Of a DNA stretch of 64,000 bases, positions 17,121 through 24,365 are shown one piece after another. Positions within the stretch are counted from its first letter, which is position 1, and each line of letters begins with the position of its first letter. Under the pieces are notes generated by a model, which was not told the origin of the DNA, did not search any database, and worked only from the letters and a program-made list of their open reading frames with translations. The translations under genes were made by a program, and so were the position numbers. The stretch comes from Arthrobacter cryoconiti (GTDB taxonomy: Bacteria; Actinomycetota; Actinomycetes; Actinomycetales; Micrococcaceae), in the NCBI RefSeq assembly GCF_020905375.1, contig NZ_JAJJBU010000007.1, positions 87,524 through 151,523 of the forward strand. The letters run 5' to 3'.

Positions 17121-19220
17121 CTAGAGTTGCGCCGTCAACGCTCGCCACAGGAATTCGTGTGATGCTGTGTGCAGCCTGGCGGCCTGTGCGTTGTTGCCAG
17201 CACCCGCATGGCCGCCTTCCAAGGCCTCGTGGAACCAGACTCCTGGAACCCCCAGCGCCGTCATGCGTGCCGCCATTTTCCTCGCTTGCACGGGCCCCAC
17301 CCTGTCATCCGAGGTGGCGGTCCAAAAGAACGTGGGAGGGTAAGCGGTTCCAGCCTGAAGGAGGTGGTACGGGGAGAAGGTCTTGATAAATTCCCAGTCT
17401 GCCGGCACATCGGGGTCGCCATATTCAGCAATCCAAGAGGCTCCAGCGGAGAGTTTGGTGTACCTGCGCATATCCAGGAGTGGGACACCGCAAGAAACCG
17501 CGCCGAACAGGGATGGGTATCGCGTGAGCATATTGCCTACCAGCAAGCCGCCGTTGCTGCCGCCGGCGCAGCCTAAGCGTTCTGGCTTGGCTACTCCACG
17601 CGTCGAGAGGTCGCGTGCTACCGCGGCGAAGTCTTCATAGGCCCGGTGACGGTTTTCTCGAAGGGCCGCCGTGTGCCAGCGCGGTCCGTATTCACCGCCA
17701 CCTCGGATGTTCGCCACCACGTATACGCCGCCACGCTCCAGCCACGTGCGCCCCACGGAGCCGCTGTACACGGGCGTGCGCGAGACCTCAAAGCCGCCGT
17801 AGCCGCTCAACAGGGTCGGGTTCTCCCCGTCGAGGACCAGTCCTTTGGGGCCAACTTGGAAGTAAGGGATGTCGGTTCCGTCCAAGGACGTGGCAAAGTG
17901 TTGCTCCACGCTGTAGTCGGATTCATTGAAGAACGACGGCGCCTCCCGGACCAGTGCCGGTTGCCCGGATGGGGTGCCAGGTGCGCTCGCAGTGCCGCGC
18001 AATACCGTGGTGGGGGTCAAAAATCCTGTGGCGACCAGCCAGTAGTCATTGCCGCCTTCTGTGTCCTCGTCATCGACGGCGTACGCCTCCACCGAGTGCA
18101 GCGGAGGGCAAGCGTCTAAGGGTGCAGTTGCCCAGCTAGCACCCGGGTCCACGACCAGGATCGAGGAGGAAACATCCGCGAGCACGTTCAGGAGCAAAAA
18201 GTCTCGGGTCCAGCTCCACGACTGCAGTGACTGAGAAAGTGTGGGAGTGAAGATGGTGACGATTTCCCGGTTGCCAGCCAGGAAGGCAGCGAGTTCAATG
18301 CCCAGCAGGGTTCCCGCAGAGTGGACGGTGTCACCCACCACCCAATCTGTGCGTGGGCGCAGTAACAGCCATTGGTGGTGGAGAGAAACGTTCATGTCAT
18401 CCGGAACGTCAATGTGCACCCAGTCAGACCCGACCCGCAGATAGCTGCGGCTGTTGAAGAAGTCCAGGACGTCGTAGGCCAAGTCCCGTTCATAGCCGGG
18501 AGTGCTGTCATGAGACACTCCACCGCTGAGGTGGTCCAAGGGCACTGAAAACATTGCTTCTTTGGCTGCCAGCGCTGTCATTGTTTCTCCGCGCAGCAAC
18601 ACACGTGCGGCGGCAGGATATGAGGACGCCGTCATGGAACCATCGCCGGTGTCCGTTCCAACGAACAGCGTGTCAGCATCCACCCAGCAGAGGCGAGTTT
18701 TCGCCGTCGGGAGCTGGAAACCGCCCTGAACAAACGCCCCGGTGGTCACATCAAATTCGCGGTAGGCAACGGCGTCGCCGCCGTCCGGTGACAGTGCCAC
18801 CATGGCCAGACGGTATTCCTCTCCTGGAGTGGGCCGCAGCATGGACGCCCCTGCCCACAGCCAGTCTGTGCCTTCCTCGGCAGACAGCGCGTCAACGTCA
18901 AGCAACACTTCCCACGCAGGGGCTCCGGATGCGTAACTTGCCCAGTCGGTGCGCCGCCACAGTCCTCGTGGGTTGCTGTGGTCCTTCCAAAAGTTGTAGT
19001 ACCAGGCGCCGCGTTTGGAGACCATGGCGATCCGGTCAGTGGAATCAAGCACTTCCACTACGGACGCTTCCCGGGCCGTATAGGCGGGATTTATGAGGGC
19101 TGCGTCAGTGCGGCTATTGCGTTCGCGGACCCAAGTCATGGCCGCTTCCGCGTGGATGTCCTCCAGCCACAGGTTTTCGTCGTGGGGCTGCTCGGCAATC
19201 TCGGGGAAGGATTCAGTCAT
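17121..19220 (-). CDS. Prolyl oligopeptidase (S9A family)
   Basis: 699-residue serine peptidase cleaving after proline in short peptides. A seven-bladed propeller domain spans about 75-420. The catalytic domain holds the Ser in GGSNGGLLVG, the Asp in TSDDRVGP and the His in EGGHAGAGN, in the proper order. No signal peptide is seen, so it is cytosolic. The ATG at 19220 has TAGGAT exactly 6 bases upstream and no ribosome site, suggesting leaderless translation. It is divergent from the FAD protein with a 59-base gap. Confidence 0.9.
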   Translation of the reverse strand: MTESFPEIAEQPHDENLWLEDIHAEAAMTWVRERNSRTDAALINPAYTAREASVVEVLDSTDRIAMVSKRGAWYYNFWKDHSNPRGLWRRTDWASYASGAPAWEVLLDVDALSAEEGTDWLWAGASMLRPTPGEEYRLAMVALSPDGGDAVAYREFDVTTGAFVQGGFQLPTAKTRLCWVDADTLFVGTDTGDGSMTASSYPAAARVLLRGETMTALAAKEAMFSVPLDHLSGGVSHDSTPGYERDLAYDVLDFFNSRSYLRVGSDWVHIDVPDDMNVSLHHQWLLLRPRTDWVVGDTVHSAGTLLGIELAAFLAGNREIVTIFTPTLSQSLQSWSWTRDFLLLNVLADVSSSILVVDPGASWATAPLDACPPLHSVEAYAVDDEDTEGGNDYWLVATGFLTPTTVLRGTASAPGTPSGQPALVREAPSFFNESDYSVEQHFATSLDGTDIPYFQVGPKGLVLDGENPTLLSGYGGFEVSRTPVYSGSVGRTWLERGGVYVVANIRGGGEYGPRWHTAALRENRHRAYEDFAAVARDLSTRGVAKPERLGCAGGSNGGLLVGNMLTRYPSLFGAVSCGVPLLDMRRYTKLSAGASWIAEYGDPDVPADWEFIKTFSPYHLLQAGTAYPPTFFWTATSDDRVGPVQARKMAARMTALGVPGVWFHEALEGGHAGAGNNAQAARLHTASHEFLWRALTAQL

Positions 19221-19279
19221 GGTCCCATCCTAGGCATGGGATGGGTACGCCGGAGGGTCCTTTCCGTTAAGCTCAAGGA

Positions 19280-21250
19280 GTGGAAACTTTGGGTGGGACG
19301 TCGGTGGTTATTGTGGGGGCAGGGCCCCGCGGGACGTCAGTCATGGAACGGCTCTTAGCCCACTTCGCGGCTAGGCAGTCAATGGCAGCCACTGCGCCCC
19401 GCCAAAATAAGCCTGCCCTCCACATCCACTTGGTTGATCCTTTCCCACCGGGTGCAGGGCACGTCTGGCGCACTGACCAGTCGCGGCTTTACTTGATGAA
19501 TACACAATCGTTTTTTCCCACGCTAATCCCGGATCGGGGAGTTGCGGCGCTGCCAGTAGCTGGCTGTAGTTTCAACGAATGGCGCGAGCGAATGCGCTCA
19601 ATTGCCGCGGCGGAGCTCAGTTGTGGGGACCGCGAGGAACTGGCAGCGCTCGCCGCTACCGGATTCCCGAGCCGTGCACTTTACGGGCGGTATCTGCAAT
19701 GGTGCTTTGCCCAGTTGCGAGAATCACTGCCCGACGGCGTCACTCTCGAAGTTCACACCACGGAAGCCAAGCGGGTGGCGCGGAATCACGCCAACGGCGG
19801 GTACGACGTCGAACTTTTAAGCGGCGGATCGCTGCGGGCAGATTACGTGGTGCTGGCGTTGGGCCATGTGGAGGCCAAAATGAGTCCGGTCCAGCGTGAG
19901 CTTCGCGAGGAGGCCAGGGCCAATGGTCTAAGTTATCTGCCGCCCGCTGTGCCCAATGACGTTGACTGGGAGCAACTCCCCGCTGGCGAAACAGTTCTTG
20001 TCCGTGGCATGGGATTGAACTTTTTTGATGTTCTGGGCCAGCTCACGGAAGGCAGAGGCGGCCGTTTTGAGTCCACCGGACGTGGTGCCGGGGATGCTGT
20101 GGAATACGTTCCCTCGGGTCGGGAGCCGGTGATCGTCGGGGCCTCGCGCCGGGGTACGCCTTACCGTGCCAAGGCCAAGCTGGAGAGTTATTATCCGGCC
20201 AGCGTCCAGTTGCGTTTCCTGTGCGAGGACGCGGTGTCTGCCATTCGGGACATGGGTGCCACCGCCGGATTCGACCACGATATTTGGCCGCTGCTGCACA
20301 GGGACACTCTGTGGGCTTACTACACCACGCTGGCTCGCACCCGTGAGCGCGCGTTGGCACCAGGTTTCTTGGTGGAGCTGGATGCCCTGCTCCATTCCGG
20401 GCTCGAGGACGGCTCCCGAGACTGGGCCGACCGCCTCAAGGAACTCACCAGCAGAGGTGTGATCGAGGGTCACGCCCTGGATTTTGCGGCGCTGGCCAGG
20501 CCGCTTTCCAGGCGCCCTCTGACCTCTGGGGGAACGCATCGTTTCGGTTCGCAGGCTGGGTTGGATGCGGCCGTTCTGGACTATTTGATCGAGGATGCTG
20601 CGGGCTCGGCTCGCGGCGAAGAAGACCCGGTGAAGATGGCCATTGGTGCGCTAAACGCTGGCCGAGCAATCATCAAATCACTTGTCGCTGACAGCGGGAT
20701 CACCCAGGAGTCTTGGCTCGGCGAATTGCGCGGATGGTTTGAAGGATTTGTGGAGGGGCTAGCGAGTGGGCCGCCGGCGCTGCGCGTGGAGCAACTGGCC
20801 GCCTTGGTGCGGGCCGGTGTGGTTCACTTCGTGGGCCCAGACCCGATATTCGGAGTCAAGCACGGGCTCTTCGAGGCGAGTTCGCCGTGGGTGGATGCGC
20901 CACCGTGGCGGGCCCGGCACCTGGTGGAAGCGCTGGCCCCCGCCAACCGTGTAGCGGGTACGGCGTCGGCATTGCTGAACAAACTGCTGGCGGACGGTTT
21001 GGTACGCCCGCGCGTCATGTTGGCGGCCGACGGCGGTGCCGTCGTCACGAGCGGGCTGGACGTTTCAGCCCCTCCGTACCGGCCATTGGATGGCGCTGGC
21101 AAACCTGTCCCTGGGCTCTACGTGCTGGGATTGCAACTTTCCTCGGTGCAGTGGGGGACGGCAATCGCCGCTCAGGCTGGCGCGCAATACCGCAGCGGAT
21201 ACCGCACTGTGCTGGACGCGGACGCCATCGCGGCGGACATTTTGGCCTGA
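19280..21250 (+). CDS. FAD/NAD(P)-binding protein, large lysine-hydroxylase-like family
   Basis: 656-residue oxidoreductase-like protein. The N-terminal VVIVGAGPRGTSVMERL is a Rossmann FAD-binding motif of the FAD_NAD(P)-binding family (PF13454 type); VLALGHVEAK is the second GG-ALGH-type motif, and GLYVLGLQLSSVQWG at the end closes the FAD fold. Substrate is unknown; relatives are annotated only as FAD/NAD(P)-binding proteins. Two starts compete: GTG at 19280 with TAAGCT exactly 6 bases upstream (leaderless), and TTG at 19289 with AAGGAG 8 bases upstream. I favour 19280 because the same spacing recurs across this window. Confidence 0.8.
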   Translation: METLGGTSVVIVGAGPRGTSVMERLLAHFAARQSMAATAPRQNKPALHIHLVDPFPPGAGHVWRTDQSRLYLMNTQSFFPTLIPDRGVAALPVAGCSFNEWRERMRSIAAAELSCGDREELAALAATGFPSRALYGRYLQWCFAQLRESLPDGVTLEVHTTEAKRVARNHANGGYDVELLSGGSLRADYVVLALGHVEAKMSPVQRELREEARANGLSYLPPAVPNDVDWEQLPAGETVLVRGMGLNFFDVLGQLTEGRGGRFESTGRGAGDAVEYVPSGREPVIVGASRRGTPYRAKAKLESYYPASVQLRFLCEDAVSAIRDMGATAGFDHDIWPLLHRDTLWAYYTTLARTRERALAPGFLVELDALLHSGLEDGSRDWADRLKELTSRGVIEGHALDFAALARPLSRRPLTSGGTHRFGSQAGLDAAVLDYLIEDAAGSARGEEDPVKMAIGALNAGRAIIKSLVADSGITQESWLGELRGWFEGFVEGLASGPPALRVEQLAALVRAGVVHFVGPDPIFGVKHGLFEASSPWVDAPPWRARHLVEALAPANRVAGTASALLNKLLADGLVRPRVMLAADGGAVVTSGLDVSAPPYRPLDGAGKPVPGLYVLGLQLSSVQWGTAIAAQAGAQYRSGYRTVLDADAIAADILA

Positions 21251-21285
21251 TTGGGTCCGGCGTGGATCGTCCTTTTGCTGAGGGA

Positions 21286-21339
21286 GTGCCAAAATGGTGG
21301 CGGCGTATGAAATTTCATACGCCGCCACCATTTTGGCAC
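21286..21339. repeat. Perfect 54-base palindrome
   Basis: Two 27-base arms, 21286-21312 and 21313-21339, are exact reverse complements with no spacer. It begins 36 bases after the stop of the FAD protein gene. No T-run follows. It may be a terminator or a mobile palindrome. Confidence 0.9.
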
Positions 21340-21374
21340 GCCGCCACTCTCCGCGAGCGCTCAGAACGAGCGGA

Positions 21375-21542
21375 CTAGCTGCGTGCCGTCTTGCGGCGCG
21401 AAGCCATGGCAACGCCGACACCTGCGCCGAGCAAGACCAGGGCGCCCAGTCCCAGGGGAAAGATGGAAGCTCCCGTGGTGGCGAGATCCCTCGCACGATT
21501 CTGCAGGAACGTATTCGAGCCAAGCACCTCGACGTGAGCCAC
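21375..21542 (-). pseudogene. Orphan C-terminal cell-wall sorting signal (LATTG)
   Basis: A 55-residue frame on the minus strand ends with LATTGAS, a hydrophobic stretch (FPLGLGALVLLGAGVGVAM) and a basic tail RRKTARS. That is a complete sortase sorting signal; LAxTG is the motif of class E sortases in high-GC actinobacteria. Only about 20 residues precede it and no signal peptide is present, with TGA directly upstream of the GTG. It is best explained as the remaining 3' end of a deleted surface-protein gene. Confidence 0.6.
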
Positions 21543-21635
21543 TCATGAACGCAACCTTGCGTTCAAGTAAACGCTGGATGGTTGTCGGGAAATGAGTGTT
21601 TTTCGAACCAAAGAATCATTGATGATTTGACACAA

Positions 21636-21672
21636 AAAGGGCAGCGGCCCCGGTGCCGGGGCCGCTGCTCTT
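21636..21672 (-). terminator. Terminator of tRNA-Ser(TGA)
   Basis: AGGGCAGCGGCCCCGG pairs with CCGGGGCCGCTGCTCTT around a 2-base gap. On the minus strand the stem is followed by a T-run. Confidence 0.85.
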
Positions 21673-21680
21673 CGTCTGCG

Positions 21681-21768
21681 CGGAAGGTAAGAGATTCGAA
21701 CTCTTGGTACGGGGTTACCGCACACTGGTTTTCAAGACCAGCTCCATCGGCCGCTCGGACAACCTTCC
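21681..21768 (-). tRNA. tRNA-Ser (anticodon TGA)
   Basis: 88 bases on the minus strand: acceptor GGAAGGT with ACCTTCC, anticodon loop CTTGAAA, a long variable arm, and T-loop GTTCGAATC. Confidence 0.95.
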
Positions 21769-21865
21769 TTACGATAGTAGTGTTTCATAAGCAGGGCGGT
21801 GCTACCAAAGTGACCGTCTGAACCAGGCTGTATTTTTGCTCGTGAAGGAACAAAGGGAGAAAGCC

Positions 21866-22849
21866 ATGAAGGCAGTAATTGCCCGCCATCCCGGGGGTCC
21901 GGAGGTTTTGGAACTAGCAGATGTGCCCACGCCGGCGCTGGGTGCTGACGAAGTCCTCATTGATGTTATTGCTGCGGGGATCAACCGCGCAGACGTTGCT
22001 CAACGCCAAGGCTCTTACCCTCCGCCTCCTGGTGCGTCGGATATTTTAGGGCTTGAAGTCTCCGGGCGTATTGCAGGATTCGGGTCCAATGTGACCCGGC
22101 CGTTTTCCCTTGGGGATAAAGTTCTGGCCTTGCTGAGCGGGGGTGGATATGCCCAGCAGGTTGCGGTCCCTGCTGGCCAGGTCCTGGCACTGCCAGCCGG
22201 TGTGGACATTGTCACGGGAGCGGCGTTGCCGGAGGTTGCTGCCACCGTGTATTCCAACTTGTTCATGACGGCCCAACTACAGCCGGGAGAAACAGTGCTG
22301 ATCCACGGTGGCACGGGTGGCATCGGTGTCATGGCAGTGCAACTGGCTAAGGCCGCTGGCGCTCGTGTCATCGCCACGGCTGGTAGTGAGGAAAAAGTGT
22401 CGATGCTCAGCAGCTATTTGGGTGCTGATCTTGCCATCAACTACCGCAGCGAAGACTTCGTGAAGAGGGTGAAAGAGTTTACGGGCGGTCTTGGCGCGGA
22501 CGTGATCTTCGACGTCGTCGGGGCCAAGTATTTGGCACAGAACGTCGACGCCTTGGCACTCTACGGCCGGCTCGTAGTGATCGGGTTGCAAGGCGGAGCG
22601 GTGGCGGAGGTTAATCTTGGCACTCTCATGGCCAAGCGCGCGGCCGTCATCGGCACTACGTTGCGAGCCCGTCCCGCGGAGGAAAAATCGAAGATTATGG
22701 ACGGTGTACGTGAGCATGTCTGGCCTCTGGTGGAAGACGGTGGGTTGAAAATAATCGTCGATAAAACGTTTCCGCTGGCGCAGGCTGCGGCCGCCCACGC
22801 GTACTTTGACTCCGGCGCGCACGTCGGCAAGGTCTTGCTCACTCTTTAA
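21866..22849 (+). CDS. NAD(P)H-quinone oxidoreductase (zeta-crystallin/PIG3-like MDR)
   Basis: 327-residue medium-chain dehydrogenase/reductase. The start MKAVIARHPGGPEVLEL and the GAGINRADVAQRQGSYPPPPG segment are typical of the quinone oxidoreductase (PIG3-like) branch, and GGTGGIGVMAVQLAKAAG is the NADPH-binding fold. No zinc-binding Cys cluster is seen, as expected for this branch. AAGGGAGA stands 5 bases before the ATG at 21866. The gene stands alone after tRNA-Ser. Confidence 0.88.
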   Translation: MKAVIARHPGGPEVLELADVPTPALGADEVLIDVIAAGINRADVAQRQGSYPPPPGASDILGLEVSGRIAGFGSNVTRPFSLGDKVLALLSGGGYAQQVAVPAGQVLALPAGVDIVTGAALPEVAATVYSNLFMTAQLQPGETVLIHGGTGGIGVMAVQLAKAAGARVIATAGSEEKVSMLSSYLGADLAINYRSEDFVKRVKEFTGGLGADVIFDVVGAKYLAQNVDALALYGRLVVIGLQGGAVAEVNLGTLMAKRAAVIGTTLRARPAEEKSKIMDGVREHVWPLVEDGGLKIIVDKTFPLAQAAAAHAYFDSGAHVGKVLLTL

Positions 22850-22930
22850 CGCTGCAGCAGGTAGGAGCTAGAGCGGACAGCTGCGCCGAATACCGGCGTC
22901 GTTCCGGAAGCAAACAGTTAGTGTTGCGCA

Positions 22931-22970
22931 ATGCATACCCGGTAGCTACTCTAGAACATACTCGGTATGT
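22931..22970. promoter_or_regulatory. Two PadR-type operators
   Basis: ACATAC-TCG-GTATGT (22956-22970) is a perfect inverted repeat, and ATAC-CCG-GTAG (22935-22945) is a shorter copy. ATAC...GTAT boxes are typical targets of PadR repressors; the padR-like gene starts 55 bases downstream, so autoregulation is likely. Confidence 0.6.
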
Positions 22971-23024
22971 ATGCCGTTGTTGCGGGCGTCGTTGGGGGCG
23001 GCCGCGCCAAACACAGGAGTAGAT

Positions 23025-23642
23025 GTGTCCATCAGACATTCGTTGTTGGCGTTGTTGCAAGAAGGGCCGCGCTATGGTTACCAATTGCGTGGCGAGTTTG
23101 AAGAGAGAACCGGAGCCACCTGGCCGTTGAACATTGGTCAGGTATACACCACCTTGGACCGCTTAGAACGTGATGCTCTGGTGCAAAAAGACGGTGACGA
23201 TGGCGAAGGCCATGTGGTCTATAGCGTCACCGACACGGGGCGGGCCGAAGTGGCGGAGTGGTTTGCGGCGCCGGTGGCACAAACTAATCCGCCGCGCAAT
23301 GAACTCGCCATCAAGCTGGCCCTTGCGCTGACCGTCGAGTGCGTCAACGTCACCGCGGTCATCCAGACCCAGCGCACCGCCTCCATAAGGCAACTGCAGG
23401 ATTACACCCGTCAGCGACGGGCGGCCGTGGGCACTACGGGAGCCAACTCGTTCACGCGTGGGAGCAACGACACCGCATGGCTGCTGGTCTTGGACTCTCT
23501 CATCTTTGCTACCGAGGCGGAGATTCGCTGGCTAGATCATTGTGAAGGCTGGATGGCCCAGCGTGCCGGAGTGAACCAACGTGCGGGAGTGACCAGCAGG
23601 AAACCTGGCCTTATCGCCAGCGACGCGGCGGTTATCAAATGA
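23025..23642 (+). CDS. PadR-family regulator
   Basis: 205-residue repressor. The N-terminal winged helix (SIRHSLLALLQEGPRYGYQL ... IGQVYTTLDRLERDGLV-like) is typical PadR, and the C-terminal half is a helical Vir-type dimerisation domain. I chose the GTG at 23025 because AGGAG lies 5 bases upstream. Its last codon overlaps the start of the ABC ATPase by 4 bases, so it is the first gene of a three-gene export operon that it probably controls. Confidence 0.85.
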   Translation: MSIRHSLLALLQEGPRYGYQLRGEFEERTGATWPLNIGQVYTTLDRLERDALVQKDGDDGEGHVVYSVTDTGRAEVAEWFAAPVAQTNPPRNELAIKLALALTVECVNVTAVIQTQRTASIRQLQDYTRQRRAAVGTTGANSFTRGSNDTAWLLVLDSLIFATEAEIRWLDHCEGWMAQRAGVNQRAGVTSRKPGLIASDAAVIK

Positions 23643-24364
23643 GCAGCCAAGTTCTTCAACTTGCGGGAGTCAACCGTACTTACGGTGCAGGTGCCACGGC
23701 TGTGGCGGCGTTGCGCAACGTCAACCTGACCATCCATGCTGGCGAGTTTGTGGCCGTTATGGGTCCATCAGGATCGGGAAAGTCGTCCCTGCTGACGCTT
23801 TCGGGCGGGCTGGATAAAGCCACCAGCGGCGAAGTATTCGTCGAAGGTACTCCGCTGAGCGGGCTGAGCATCAACGAACTGGCCCGGCTGCGTCGCCGAG
23901 CGGTGGGCTACGTGTTTCAGGATTTTAACTTGGTGCCCACGCTGACAGCTGTGGAGAACGTGGCGTTGCCACGCGAATTGGATGGCATACCAGCACGGAA
24001 GGCCCGCCGGCAGGCCATGGACGCTCTGCGGCTAGTGGATATTGAGCAGTTGGCCGACCGTTTCATGGACCAAATGTCCGGGGGGCAGCAGCAACGGGTG
24101 GCCATAGCCCGTGCCATTGTGGGCCAACGCCGGCTGATCCTTGCCGATGAGCCCACGGGCGCCTTGGATTCAAATACCGGTGACAGCATTTTAGAAGTGC
24201 TGCGCGGGCGTGCGGAAGCAGGTGCCGCCGTCGTACTGGTCACTCATGAAGCGCGGCATGCAGGTTGGGCGGACCGGGTAGTCTTCCTGCGTGACGGGCG
24301 GATCGTTGATGAAGCAGCCGCCCAGCACGACCCCGCAGTCCTGCTGACTGGTTTGGCACACTGA
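23639..24364 (+). CDS. ABC transporter ATP-binding protein (LolD/MacB type)
   Basis: 241-residue ATPase with Walker A GPSGSGKSS, signature MSGGQQQR, and Walker B RLILADEPTGALD. The LGLDK/QDFNLVPTLTA Q-loop fits the MacB/LolD class that pairs with FtsX-type permeases. It is coupled to padR (4-base overlap) and followed after 1 base by the permease. The complex probably exports or extracts a membrane substrate, often an antibiotic or peptide. Confidence 0.92.
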   Translation: MSSQVLQLAGVNRTYGAGATAVAALRNVNLTIHAGEFVAVMGPSGSGKSSLLTLSGGLDKATSGEVFVEGTPLSGLSINELARLRRRAVGYVFQDFNLVPTLTAVENVALPRELDGIPARKARRQAMDALRLVDIEQLADRFMDQMSGGQQQRVAIARAIVGQRRLILADEPTGALDSNTGDSILEVLRGRAEAGAAVVLVTHEARHAGWADRVVFLRDGRIVDEAAAQHDPAVLLTGLAH

Positions 24365-24365
24365 G

